From Fictibacillus terranigra (GTDB lineage: Bacteria > Bacillota > Bacilli > Bacillales > Fictibacillaceae): a stretch of 64,000 nucleotides of DNA. Every line of letters starts with the position of its first letter. Within the stretch, counting starts at the first letter, position 1. Of the stretch, positions 54,757 through 63,759 are shown piece after piece. Position numbers and translations under genes: made by a program. The notes beneath the pieces are model-generated. The model had not been told where the DNA came from. It made no database searches and was given only the letters and a program-made list of their open reading frames with translations. Where the stretch lies: assembly GCF_030412265.1 (NCBI RefSeq), contig NZ_JAUHLN010000001.1, forward strand, positions 1,116,001 to 1,180,000, in the 5' to 3' direction.

Positions 54757-55764
54757 GTGCGTTATTTTCTGAAAAAAAAAGGGGTTTCCCTTTCGCCGAA
54801 AGTTTACTTTATAACAGGTTTCAGTTACTTTGCCCTCGGTTTGATGTCGTCTCTGGTGGTCGGTTTAATATTAAAAACGGTCGGCGAGCAGGCTGGCTGG
54901 CCGTTTTTTATAAAAATGGGGAGCCTTGCTATGACTTTGCTCGGTCCGGCGATCGGAGCGGCAGTCGCTTATGGACTTGAAGCTCCGCCACTGGTCCTGT
55001 TTGCTTCGGTTGTTGCAGGATCTGCAGGAGCAGAGCTTGGAAGTGTGGCAGGGTGTTTTGCAGCGGCCTTAATTGCGGTCGAAGCCGGAAAACTGGTGTC
55101 CAAGGAAACAAAGGTGGATATATTAATTACTCCGGCAGTTACGATTCTCACTGGGTATACAGTGGCTTATTTTGCGGGTCCCGGCATTGCACAGTTCATG
55201 AAGGGCTTTGGCCATCTTGTCATGTGGGCTACCGAACAGCGGCCGTTTATTATGAGTATCCTTGTGGCCGTGCTGCTCGGAATGGCTCTTACCGGTCCGG
55301 TTTCAAGTGCGGCGATCGCCATCATGCTCGGATTGGAAGGAATCGCGGCGGGTGCAGCTACGATCGGATGTGCGGCGCAGATGATCGGGTTTGCAACAAT
55401 CAGCTACAGAGATAATGGTATCGGAGGCTGGATTACGCAGGGAATAGGCACATCAAAGCTGCAGTTTCCCAATGTGGTCCGCAATCCGAAAATTTTAATC
55501 CCGCCTACCCTGGCCGGAATCATCCTTGCCCCAATCGGCACATTGGTCTTTCATATGGTCAACATCCCGGCAGGGGCTGGGATGGGAACAAGCGGGCTCG
55601 TGGGGCAGATCATGACGCTTCGGACCATGGGTTTCAGCTGGCTGGTGTTTTTGTACATTTTTCTATTGCATTTTGCTGGACCAATTGTGATCAGTCTGGT
55701 AGCTTCAGAATGGATGAGAAACAAAGGATACATTAGTCCAGGAGATATGAAAATAAACCAATAA
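54757..55764 (+). CDS. PTS EIIC_2-family membrane protein
   Basis: 335-residue polytopic membrane protein resembling the EIIC_2 family of sugar phosphotransferase membrane components. It has eight to ten hydrophobic helices and conserved loops VAGSAGAELGSVAGCFAAAL, RPFIMSILVAVLLGMALTGPVSSAAIA and GWITQGIGTSKLQFPN. No EIIA, EIIB or sugar-metabolism gene is near, so phosphotransfer activity is doubtful and the substrate unknown. GTG at 54757 has AGAGGAG seven bases upstream; the ATG at 54751 abuts it. A thioredoxin-like gene follows after 14 bases. Confidence 0.85.
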   Translation: MRYFLKKKGVSLSPKVYFITGFSYFALGLMSSLVVGLILKTVGEQAGWPFFIKMGSLAMTLLGPAIGAAVAYGLEAPPLVLFASVVAGSAGAELGSVAGCFAAALIAVEAGKLVSKETKVDILITPAVTILTGYTVAYFAGPGIAQFMKGFGHLVMWATEQRPFIMSILVAVLLGMALTGPVSSAAIAIMLGLEGIAAGAATIGCAAQMIGFATISYRDNGIGGWITQGIGTSKLQFPNVVRNPKILIPPTLAGIILAPIGTLVFHMVNIPAGAGMGTSGLVGQIMTLRTMGFSWLVFLYIFLLHFAGPIVISLVASEWMRNKGYISPGDMKINQ

Positions 55765-55778
55765 AAGGAGAGTTATGC

Positions 55779-56108
55779 ATGAGAACCATAGAATCTATCG
55801 AAGAATTCAATGAAATAACACAGCAGGGAACTGTGATTGCTGTTTTTTCAGCAGACTGGTGCCCGGATTGTGTTTTCATTAAACCGTTTCTTCCGGAGCT
55901 AGAACAGGAGTTCAGCCAGTATACATTTGTCTTTGTTGACCGTGACCGGTTGATCGGCCTTTGCCGTGAGCTCGATATTTTTGGTATCCCGAGCTTTGTT
56001 GCTTTCCATGAAGGAAAAGAGGTCGGCAGGTACGTAGACAAAGAACGCAAAACGAAGGAACAAATCTCTGCTTTTATAAATAATTTGCCGGTCAGCGCCA
56101 ACAAATAA
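55779..56108 (+). CDS. ytpP: Thioredoxin-like protein YtpP
   Basis: 109-residue thioredoxin-fold protein. The redox site is Cys28 and Cys31 in ADWCPDC, the later cis-Pro is in FGIPSF near residue 70. It probably reduces or isomerises cytoplasmic disulfides. AAAGGAGAGTTATGC leads into the ATG. It follows the EIIC_2-like gene by 14 bases, so co-transcription is likely. In B. subtilis it precedes ytpQ; here queF is between them. Confidence 0.9.
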   Translation: MRTIESIEEFNEITQQGTVIAVFSADWCPDCVFIKPFLPELEQEFSQYTFVFVDRDRLIGLCRELDIFGIPSFVAFHEGKEVGRYVDKERKTKEQISAFINNLPVSANK

Positions 56109-56176
56109 GAGAAATGTGTTAAAATCTTAAGAGGACGTTTACACGTCATGCATTACATTAAGAAAGGGCGTTATTA

Positions 56177-56593
56177 ATGGCTAAGGTAGAAGTAAATCAT
56201 AAGAAATACGAAGGCATTCGTTTTGATATAGAAGATGAGAGCGTCATTTTGGTTGATATTTTAGAGACCATTCCTTACGAGTATGTTGGAAAGGATACAA
56301 TGGTAACGATTCCGACAACAGAGTTTACCTCTGTATGTCCTTGGTCCGGGCTTCCAGACTTTGCAGACATCATCATCAGCTATATCCCGAATGAAGACCT
56401 TGTCGAGATGAAATCATTAAAATACTATCTTACTTCTTACAGAAACGTAGGAATCTATCAGGAGCATGCAACGAACAAAATGAAGGAAGACCTCGTTGAC
56501 CTTCTTAAACCGAAGTACCTTAAAATTGTCGCGACATGGAATGCGCGCGGAGGATTGGGCACAGAAGTTGTTGTAGAATATAAACAAGATTGA
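56177..56593 (+). CDS. queF: NADPH-dependent 7-cyano-7-deazaguanine reductase
   Basis: 138-residue QueF of the short (type I, YkvM-like) form that reduces preQ0 to preQ1 in queuosine synthesis. The catalytic Cys54 and proton donor Asp61 lie in [15 protein letters not shown], and the NADPH-binding segment is [14 protein letters not shown]. It is expressed apart from queDEC, with no preQ1 riboswitch visible in the 68-base leader. AAAGGGCG precedes the ATG. A strong terminator follows. Confidence 0.93.
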   Translation: MAKVEVNHKKYEGIRFDIEDESVILVDILETIPYEYVGKDTMVTIPTTEFTSVCPWSGLPDFADIIISYIPNEDLVEMKSLKYYLTSYRNVGIYQEHATNKMKEDLVDLLKPKYLKIVATWNARGGLGTEVVVEYKQD

Positions 56594-56646
56594 TGCAGTG
56601 CAAGTTTTCAGCACTGAGAACTTGCGCAGGGCACCACATTTATTTC

Positions 56647-56673
56647 AAAAAACCTCCGGTCAGGAGGTTTTTT
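56647..56673 (+). terminator. queF terminator
   Basis: AAAAAACCTCC ggtca GGAGGTTTTTT, a perfect stem ending in a T run. Confidence 0.92.
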
Positions 56674-56699
56674 ATGCTTTCATACTGGAGGGAGATAAC

Positions 56700-57512
56700 A
56701 TGAGTACAAGCCTGAAGCTGAAAAAAGTGCTTGAAGAGCGGCTGGACCGCCCTGAGTGGCAATTATCATACGACCGTGAAACAGAACAGCTAAGAATAGA
56801 GCATAAGGAGCATCAGAAGGGAATTACTCTTTCTCTTTCGGGGCTGGCTGTTGAATGGCAAAACAAGAAGGATGCCTTTTTGGATGAGCTCGTATATCAT
56901 GTGGAAGAAGCGCTGAATGCGATTGATGCAGCTCCCGGAACCAAGGAAGAAAAGAAGATCTATCCTGTGATCCGATCGACCTCATTCCCGACAGAATCGC
57001 CGGAGGGAGACGCTTTGATCCATGAGGAGCATACGGCGGAGACGAGAGTTTTTTATGCCCTGGATTTGGGGAATACGTACCGTCTAATCAGTGAAAAGAT
57101 GCTGGAGGATTTGAAGATCAGCAGAGAACAGTTAAGGGAAATAGCGCGTTTTAATGTTCGTTCATTGGGAACTGAAATGAAGAAGGATGAGGTTGCCGGC
57201 AACACATTCCACTTTATCAACCATAATGACGGCTATGATGCGAGCAGGATTCTGAATTCGGCTTTGCTTGACCGGATGGAAAAGCAAGCAACAGGAACAC
57301 TTGCAGTTGCTGTTCCTCATCAGGACGTCCTCATCTTGGCTGATGTCCGCAACAACCAGGGGTTTGATATTTTGGCGCAAATGGCGATGCAGTTCTTCAT
57401 GAACGGCCGTGTGCCCGTAACTGCACTCCCTTTCTTATATGAGAAGGGTGAGCTGGAACCTGTTTTCATCCTGGCAAAAAACAAGCCTGTCGATGAAACA
57501 GAGGGAGAGTAG
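56700..57512 (+). CDS. ytpQ: DUF1444 family protein YtpQ
   Basis: 270-residue cytoplasmic protein of the DUF1444 family. It has an N-terminal helical part ([18 protein letters not shown]) and a C-terminal alpha/beta domain with [17 protein letters not shown] and [17 protein letters not shown]. The biochemical role is not known. GGGAGATAAC precedes the ATG at 56700; a longer frame passes through the queF terminator. In B. subtilis ytpR follows; here that gene is missing. Confidence 0.88.
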   Translation: MSTSLKLKKVLEERLDRPEWQLSYDRETEQLRIEHKEHQKGITLSLSGLAVEWQNKKDAFLDELVYHVEEALNAIDAAPGTKEEKKIYPVIRSTSFPTESPEGDALIHEEHTAETRVFYALDLGNTYRLISEKMLEDLKISREQLREIARFNVRSLGTEMKKDEVAGNTFHFINHNDGYDASRILNSALLDRMEKQATGTLAVAVPHQDVLILADVRNNQGFDILAQMAMQFFMNGRVPVTALPFLYEKGELEPVFILAKNKPVDETEGE

Positions 57513-57826
57513 GAGATTCAATGAAATTCTTGGTAAAAATGGCTCTAAAAAAGTCATAAAAGCAGGTTCAAGGCCGAAAATTATCAATAGGATAGGTCGA
57601 TGAAAAGCGAAACATCCGGATTTTGCTGAATGATAGGCAGTATTTGGCGGCTTTTTTTCCATTCAGGGCGGCAAAGCAATAACCGCAACGCCCGCCACTT
57701 ACCATAACCGCTAGAGCAATCTAGTGGTTTTTATATTTTTGGATTTGTTGGCAATTTTTTCTTAAAGAATGTGACAATTTCCGCTACAATAAAAAGATAG
57801 ACCTAGAAAAAAAGAAGGTGATGGCA
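57513..57826. other. Gene-poor gap between ytpQ and sftA (ytpR absent)
   Basis: This 314-base gap holds only a 12-codon frame MKFLVKMALKKS (57521-57559) with AGGAG upstream, and a clear terminator at 57706-57732. I find no trace of a tRNA-binding-domain protein (YtpR), which I would expect here from the B. subtilis order. A -10-like TACAAT at 57785-57790 may serve sftA. Confidence 0.5.
57706..57732 (+). terminator. Terminator in the ytpQ-sftA gap
   Basis: ACCGCTAGA (57707-57715) pairs with TCTAGTGGT (57720-57728) with one G-T pair, followed by T-rich sequence. Confidence 0.8.
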
Positions 57827-60580
57827 ATGTCGTGGTTTAAAAAAATGATGAAGTTTATGTTTGATGATGAACCTTCTGACGCAGAAGAAACAATAAATCC
57901 GGAAATACATAACGAAGAAAAAGCAGTACCTCCTCAACAACGGTCTGTAGGACGGTTTCAAAACAGCCAAAATCATTCTGCAGCACGGATGGTGAGCCGC
58001 TACCCGTCAGAAGGAAAGTTCCGTTTTCCTCTCGTTTCAGATGAAGAAGAGATCGGTACTTACCGTTCAGCCAGAATGAAAAATCCTGGCTATTCAAAGG
58101 CGCCTGATCATAGAGATGCGAAAGAAACCTATCATTCTCCAAATGACCAAAAGAAAGAAGCTCCTCCTAAAAAAGAGAAATTGGAGACTGCATCTAAAGA
58201 AGAAAAGGCAAAGGTTTTCAAGCCTTCAGAAATTCCATCCCCTATCTATGGCTTTGGGAATCGTGATGGCCGGAGTATAAAAGGGGACTCGAATTCGACA
58301 GAAAACAGATACAGCAGTTCACCTCCAAAAAGCCAGTTTAAGCCGACGGAGATTCCTTCACCTATTTACGGATTTGGCAACAGAGGCAAGAAGGAAGAAA
58401 GCAGCCCGGCTGCTTATGATGACCGGCCGAAGAGCAGTTTCAGGCCATCGGAGGTGCCATCCCCAATATACGGCTATGGCGAGAGAAGACCAGATACGAT
58501 TCTGAATCCCGGGCTTTGGAAGCTGTCAGAGATTCAAAAGAAAAAGATTCCGGATCAAGATTTAATGGATGAGCTTCTCAAAGAATCAAGTTCCATTAAA
58601 GAGCCAGTTGTTCTTCAAAGCCATGATGAAAAGGAGACGGTCGTGCAAGAACATCGGAAGGAACAGCCGATCGAACATCTCCGATCTAAAGACGAACCTC
58701 TACTTCTGCTGGATGAATTTAAAAGGGATACCATCGAGCTGCCTGAACCTGCTGAACCTGTTCTTGACCTGGACAGTTCCACAGAATTCATGCCAGAAAG
58801 TAAAGCGGCTGAGCAGAGAGTGGAAGTCAGCCTTCCTGCGTCTGAACAGGAAACGGTGTATGAAGCTGTTTTCACAGATCCAAAACCAGAACCGGAAGAA
58901 AAGGTGTCTGAAAGTGTTCCGTTGGAATCCTATACAGAACAGCATGAGGGGGCTTATGCACCGATTGTTGAAGAGACAACCAAAGACGTGCCTCTGCCGC
59001 AAAAAGCACAAGAGAAAAAGCCTGGAGGTTCATACGTACCTTTTAATGTACTGATGCTGAAGAAAGACCGTAAGTCGGCAGAAAGGCAGCAAGAGGCAAA
59101 GCGCCGGCCGGTGCAGACTGAACAGGCAGTCGCGGAATCACCAGAACCCGCTTCACTTTCATTCCCTCAATCGAATCTGCTGCATCATCCCCCGGTTCAG
59201 GAAGAGGATGACAGCATTTGGATGGGAGAACAGAGGGACCTGCTTCAATTAACGCTGGATAACTTTAATGTCAACGCCAGAGTTGTAAATATGACGAAGG
59301 GCCCTTCTGTCACAAGATTGGAAGTACAGCCAGCGCCTGGTGTTAAAGTGAACAAAATCACTAATCTGAGCGACGACATTAAGTTAAGCCTGTCCGCTAA
59401 GGATATTCGAATCGAGGCACCAATTCCCGGAAAGAACACGATTGGAATCGAGGTGCCTAACCGCAGAAGCCAGGCGGTGTACTTGCGAGAAATCCTGGAG
59501 AGTGAGGAATTCCGAGGCAGTCCTTCGCCGCTGACTGTAGCACTGGGACTCGATTTATCGGGTTCACCGATCGTGACTGATCTGCAAAAAATGCCTCACG
59601 GACTCATTGCGGGAGCAACGGGTTCAGGTAAGAGTGTATGCATCAACTCTATATTGGTTTCATTAATGTATAAAGCTTCACCAGAAGATGTTCGCCTCCT
59701 TCTCGTTGACCCGAAAATGGTAGAACTTGCTCCTTATAATGCTATTCCGCATCTGGTTACGCCTGTCATTACAGACCCTAAGGAAGCAACAACAGCTCTG
59801 AAATGGACAGTGGAGGAAATGGAGCGCCGGTACGAAGCCTTTGCGAGGAACGGCGTGCGTGACATTAAACGATATAATGACAAGATGAAGAGCGAACAGC
59901 TTTATGCCAACAAGATGCCATACATCGTCGTGGTGATAGATGAGCTGGCTGATCTCATGATGGTCTCCCCGCAGGACGTGGAAGAAGCGATCTGCAGGAT
60001 TGCCCAAAAAGCGAGAGCATGCGGCATTCATCTGCTGCTCGCAACACAGCGGCCTTCGGTTGACGTCATTACCGGCTTGATCAAAGCGAACATTCCTACT
60101 CGCGCAGCGTTCGCCGTATCGTCTGCCATTGATTCAAGAACGATCATAGATATGAGCGGGGCAGAGCGGCTGCTTGGCCGCGGAGATATGCTGTTCCTGG
60201 AGAACGGCTCGAGCAAAGCCGTTCGTATTCAGGGGAATTTTGTTTCGGATGAAGAGATTGAACGAGTCACCGCCTTTGTAAAAGAACAATATCCGACCAA
60301 CTATTTATTCAGCCGTGAGGAACTGATCCAGTCCAATCAGGCGGTTGAACAAGAAGACGACCTGTTTGAAGAAGCATGCTACTATGTACTCGATGTAGGT
60401 ACGGCCTCATCCTCAAGCATCCAAAGAAGATTCAGGGTTGGCTACAATCGTGCTGCCCGGCTTGTAGAAATGATGGAAGCTTTCGGACTCGTATCAGAAG
60501 CGATGGGAAGCAAACCCAGAAATGTCCTCATGACACAGGAAGAATTTCAAAGCAAAATGTACAGTGAGGCAGAAGTATAA
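57827..60580 (+). CDS. sftA: DNA translocase SftA (soluble FtsK/SpoIIIE family)
   Basis: 917-residue ATP-driven DNA pump that moves trapped chromosome arms away from the division septum. Unlike FtsK and SpoIIIE it has no transmembrane helices; the N-terminal 450 residues are charged and low-complexity. This linker has three copies of a motif F-[KR]-P-[ST]-E-[IV]-PSPIYG-[FY]-G starting at residues 131, 171 and 205. The motor has Walker A GATGSGKS (596-603), Walker B VVIDELADLM and the gamma winged-helix domain (EEACYYVLDVGTASSSSIQ onward) that reads polar DNA sites. ATG at 57827 has AAGGTG seven bases upstream. Confidence 0.95.
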   Translation: MSWFKKMMKFMFDDEPSDAEETINPEIHNEEKAVPPQQRSVGRFQNSQNHSAARMVSRYPSEGKFRFPLVSDEEEIGTYRSARMKNPGYSKAPDHRDAKETYHSPNDQKKEAPPKKEKLETASKEEKAKVFKPSEIPSPIYGFGNRDGRSIKGDSNSTENRYSSSPPKSQFKPTEIPSPIYGFGNRGKKEESSPAAYDDRPKSSFRPSEVPSPIYGYGERRPDTILNPGLWKLSEIQKKKIPDQDLMDELLKESSSIKEPVVLQSHDEKETVVQEHRKEQPIEHLRSKDEPLLLLDEFKRDTIELPEPAEPVLDLDSSTEFMPESKAAEQRVEVSLPASEQETVYEAVFTDPKPEPEEKVSESVPLESYTEQHEGAYAPIVEETTKDVPLPQKAQEKKPGGSYVPFNVLMLKKDRKSAERQQEAKRRPVQTEQAVAESPEPASLSFPQSNLLHHPPVQEEDDSIWMGEQRDLLQLTLDNFNVNARVVNMTKGPSVTRLEVQPAPGVKVNKITNLSDDIKLSLSAKDIRIEAPIPGKNTIGIEVPNRRSQAVYLREILESEEFRGSPSPLTVALGLDLSGSPIVTDLQKMPHGLIAGATGSGKSVCINSILVSLMYKASPEDVRLLLVDPKMVELAPYNAIPHLVTPVITDPKEATTALKWTVEEMERRYEAFARNGVRDIKRYNDKMKSEQLYANKMPYIVVVIDELADLMMVSPQDVEEAICRIAQKARACGIHLLLATQRPSVDVITGLIKANIPTRAAFAVSSAIDSRTIIDMSGAERLLGRGDMLFLENGSSKAVRIQGNFVSDEEIERVTAFVKEQYPTNYLFSREELIQSNQAVEQEDDLFEEACYYVLDVGTASSSSIQRRFRVGYNRAARLVEMMEAFGLVSEAMGSKPRNVLMTQEEFQSKMYSEAEV

Positions 60581-60593
60581 TAGGAGAGTCGAA

Positions 60594-60642
60594 AGAGATG
60601 TCCAGGAACAGCCGCATGGCTGACTGAGGGCATCTTTTTTCG
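60594..60642 (+). terminator. sftA terminator
   Basis: GATGTCC pairs with GGGCATC, with an inner CAGCC/GGCTG stem, followed by T6. The next 160 bases to the following gene hold nothing recognisable. Confidence 0.75.
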
Positions 60643-60804
60643 TTTCCAGCCTTAACCGCCTTCTTTACTTGCTTCAGGATGCAGTTTCTCTTGTTTTCTG
60701 AAGAGTAGTTCTATATTATAAGGAAGTATGAGTCTTGCAGGCTTAATCAAGATAATGAAATAACATAAATTGCAAATTTCTTGACCAGGTGATGAGGAGT
60801 TTAT

Positions 60805-61902
60805 ATGAAAGAGATTGAATTGAAGTTACAGGGAAAGATCCAACGCTTGACCAATCAGACGTTCAAATTCGATGAACGGGCAGGTGACGGCTGGTTCTCG
60901 GCTGTGTACTTCCTGAAAACATGTGAGATTGTAAAAAAATTCAAGCCCGATAATATAGTAACGATGCAATTTTTTCAAAAAAACGAAGCGGTTCTGTGCG
61001 GTACAGATGAAGCAATTGCCTTAATCAAGACATTTGCAAAAAATGCGGATGAACTGGAGATTTTCTCGCTGAAGGATGGAGATAAGATTTCCCCTTTTGA
61101 AACGGCGTTTACCATAACAGGACCCTACCAAAATTTTGGGTTCCTTGAGGGAATGCTTGACGGAATCTTAGCGAGAAGGACTTCTGTTGCCACTAATGTA
61201 TATAACGTTGTTAAAGCGGCGAGTATTTCAGGTGTTCAGAAGCCAGTGATCTTTATGGGGGACCGCGATGACCACTTCGCTCAGCAGGCGGGTGACGGAT
61301 ATGCTGCCTACATTGGCGGATCAACGGCTCAGGCCACCCATGCAATGAATGAATGGTGGGGCAAGCAGGGGATGGGAACGATGCCACATGCTCTACTTCA
61401 GCTGTTCGGCGGAGATATCGTTGAAGCGACAAAGGCGTATCATGAAACGTATCCTGAGGATGAACTGATGGCACTTGTTGATTACAACAACGATGCGATT
61501 ACTGACTCTTTAAAAGTAGCAAGAGAATTTGGCAGCGAATTAAAAGGGGTTCGGATTGATACCTCCCGAACGATGGTCGATCAGCATTTTTTCCGCAATC
61601 CTGAAGTTTTAGGAAGCTTCGATCCGCGCGGTGTAAACCCGGAACTGATTTTTACCTTGAGAAAAGCGCTTGATCAGGAAGGGTTTCAGCATGTTAAAAT
61701 CGTGGTCAGCGGAGGATTTACGGAAGAACGCATCACCGCATTTGAAAAGCTGGGAGTACCGGTGGATATATACGGAGTGGGAAGCAATCTGCTTAAAATT
61801 AATATCGGATTTACCGGGGACAATGTTTTGATGAATGGCAAGCATCAGGCTAAAGCGGGACGAGTCTACCGTCCGAATCCCCGTCTTGAAAAGGTAGAGT
61901 AG
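60805..61902 (+). CDS. Nicotinate phosphoribosyltransferase
   Basis: 365-residue enzyme of the type II phosphoribosyltransferase fold that makes nicotinate mononucleotide from nicotinate and PRPP for NAD salvage. Typical pieces are FDERAGDGWFSAVYFLKT at the start, LARRTSVATNVYNVVKAA with the catalytic-region Arg, a MALVDYNNDAITDSLKVA segment and the phosphate loop IVVSGGFTEERI, GVPVDIYGVGSN. It is the shorter subfamily, distinct from the about 490-residue PncB. GATGAGGAG precedes the ATG. It is monocistronic with a terminator. Confidence 0.9.
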   Translation: MKEIELKLQGKIQRLTNQTFKFDERAGDGWFSAVYFLKTCEIVKKFKPDNIVTMQFFQKNEAVLCGTDEAIALIKTFAKNADELEIFSLKDGDKISPFETAFTITGPYQNFGFLEGMLDGILARRTSVATNVYNVVKAASISGVQKPVIFMGDRDDHFAQQAGDGYAAYIGGSTAQATHAMNEWWGKQGMGTMPHALLQLFGGDIVEATKAYHETYPEDELMALVDYNNDAITDSLKVAREFGSELKGVRIDTSRTMVDQHFFRNPEVLGSFDPRGVNPELIFTLRKALDQEGFQHVKIVVSGGFTEERITAFEKLGVPVDIYGVGSNLLKINIGFTGDNVLMNGKHQAKAGRVYRPNPRLEKVE

Positions 61903-61928
61903 AACTCTTAGATATGTCTAAGAGTTTT
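61903..61928 (+). terminator. Terminator after nicotinate phosphoribosyltransferase
   Basis: AACTCTTAGA tatg TCTAAGAGTT, a perfect 10-bp stem followed by TTT. Confidence 0.85.
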
Positions 61929-62196
61929 ACCTCATTTCAGGCTATATAAATATGGAAATCGAGAGCAAAATAGGAAAGAATGTGTAACCAAATACCTCTT
62001 TTGACCAATCCTTCAGAAGTAATGGAGATAGACTTTATTTTTTGCTATAATGAGAAAATGAGTTGGTTACTGCTTAGCTCTTTATTGATTATCATTACTA
62101 TAGCAGCAGGCATATACTGACAGAAAATAGGCCTTGAAAAATGGGCCGCCTGAAGCGGCGGTTCTGAGAAGGTTTTTGATTGCGGAGGTCTTAACT

Positions 62197-63525
62197 ATGA
62201 CACAATATCACTTTGTGGGAATCAAAGGTACCGGAATGAGTGCTTTAGCCCAAATACTTCATGATATGAAAAATGAGGTTCAGGGGTCTGACGTTGAAAA
62301 GTACTTCTTCACCCAACAGGCTCTTGACGAGCGCGGGATTACAATACTTCCTTTTAATAAAAACAATATTAAAGAAGGCCAGACCATTATTGCCGGAAAT
62401 GCATTTCCGGATGACAATGAAGAACTTGTTGCAGCTAGAGAGCTGGGATTGCCGATCTATCGGTACCATCACTTCCTTGGCGACTTTGTAAAGAAGTATA
62501 CAGGAGTAGCAGTAACTGGATCGCACGGGAAAACATCAACCACAGGCCTGCTTGCCCACGTTCTTGGCGGAGCGAAGCCGACTTCATTCCTTATCGGTGA
62601 CGGGACAGGCAAAGGAATGGAAGACAGCGAGTATTTCGTGTTTGAGGCATGTGAATACCGACGCCATTTCCTCTCCTATGAACCGGCTTACGGCATCATG
62701 ACGAACATTGACTTTGATCATCCTGATTATTTCAAGGATATCGATGATGTTATCAGTGCGTTTCAATCGATGGCCATGAATGTAACCAAGGGTATTATTG
62801 CTTGCGGTGATGATCAGCATCTGCAAAAGATCCATGCGAACGTGCCTGTTGTCTTTTACGGACTTGGAGAACATAACGATTTTCAGGCATCCAATATTAA
62901 GCGTGACGAGAACGGTACAGCATTTGATGTATTTGTACGTAATACGTTCTATCACACGTTTACGATCACGGGTTACGGAAACCACAACATTCTTAACGCA
63001 CTTGCGGTTATTGCACTGTGCCACTATGAGGATGTACCCGTAGAGATTATTGCTGACCGTCTGAAAACCTTCGGCGGCGTAAAACGCCGTTATTCTGAAA
63101 AACCATTTGGACATCAAGTCTTAATTGATGACTATGCTCATCACCCAACAGAAATCAGTGCGACGATTGAAGCGACTAAATATAAGTACAAAGACCGTGA
63201 TGTTGTGGCGATTTTTCAGCCTCACACGTTTACGAGAACGAAAACATTTCTTCAGGAATTCGGTGAGAGCTTAAGCAAAGCCGATTATGTTTATTTGTGT
63301 GATATTTTCGGATCCGCTCGTGAAAATGCAGGTACACTCACCATTAAGGATCTGCAGGACTTGATTCCGAACGCACAGCTTCTGACTGAGAATGAAGTAG
63401 GTATTCTTGAACAGCATACGGACGGCATTTTATTGTTTATGGGAGCAGGGGATATTCAAAAGTTCCAAAAGTCCTATGAACAGGAAGCTGAAGGCAATAA
63501 AGGGAAGAGCACACGAATTGGATAA
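62197..63525 (+). CDS. murC: UDP-N-acetylmuramate--L-alanine ligase
   Basis: 442-residue Mur ligase that adds L-alanine to UDP-MurNAc in peptidoglycan precursor synthesis. The N-terminal UDP-binding motif [14 protein letters not shown] starts at residue 5. The ATP P-loop [10 protein letters not shown] begins at Gly108, followed by [13 protein letters not shown] and the C-terminal [10 protein letters not shown]. The ATG at 62197 has GCGGAGG about seven bases upstream; the longer frame to 62134 lacks a site. A strong terminator follows. Confidence 0.96.
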   Translation: MTQYHFVGIKGTGMSALAQILHDMKNEVQGSDVEKYFFTQQALDERGITILPFNKNNIKEGQTIIAGNAFPDDNEELVAARELGLPIYRYHHFLGDFVKKYTGVAVTGSHGKTSTTGLLAHVLGGAKPTSFLIGDGTGKGMEDSEYFVFEACEYRRHFLSYEPAYGIMTNIDFDHPDYFKDIDDVISAFQSMAMNVTKGIIACGDDQHLQKIHANVPVVFYGLGEHNDFQASNIKRDENGTAFDVFVRNTFYHTFTITGYGNHNILNALAVIALCHYEDVPVEIIADRLKTFGGVKRRYSEKPFGHQVLIDDYAHHPTEISATIEATKYKYKDRDVVAIFQPHTFTRTKTFLQEFGESLSKADYVYLCDIFGSARENAGTLTIKDLQDLIPNAQLLTENEVGILEQHTDGILLFMGAGDIQKFQKSYEQEAEGNKGKSTRIG

Positions 63526-63530
63526 CGATG

Positions 63531-63563
63531 AAAAAGGGGACTCGGGAAGAGTCCTTTTTTTTT
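63531..63563 (+). terminator. murC terminator
   Basis: AAAAAGGGGACTC gggaa GAGTCCTTTTTTTTT, with a long T run. Confidence 0.9.
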
Positions 63564-63714
63564 CCTATACATAAGCTCTTTAAGGGCAATGATCTGTGAT
63601 TTTGGCGGGGTGTTGTTGAACCGCAGTTGGGAAAAGACTTGAGGGTCTCTTTCCGTCAGGGATGCGTGGTCTAATATGACGAATACCAATATTATTTTTA
63701 GTAAACACAGTATG

Positions 63715-63752
63715 AAAAAGCGCCGGAGGTTGGTCAGCCGGCGCTTTTTTTT
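63715..63752 (-). terminator. Terminator at the end of the M29 aminopeptidase gene
   Basis: AAAAAGCGCCGG pairs with CCGGCGCTTTTTTTT, with AT-rich flanks on both sides. It lies just beyond the minus-strand stop at 63760 and may serve either strand. Confidence 0.85.
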
Positions 63753-63759
63753 ACAGGAT

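Noticed and set aside
62058-62120. 20-codon hydrophobic frame MSWLLLSSLLIIITIAAGIY upstream of murC
   Set aside because: It begins only 7 bases after a TATAAT and has no ribosome site; more likely leader sequence of murC than a gene.
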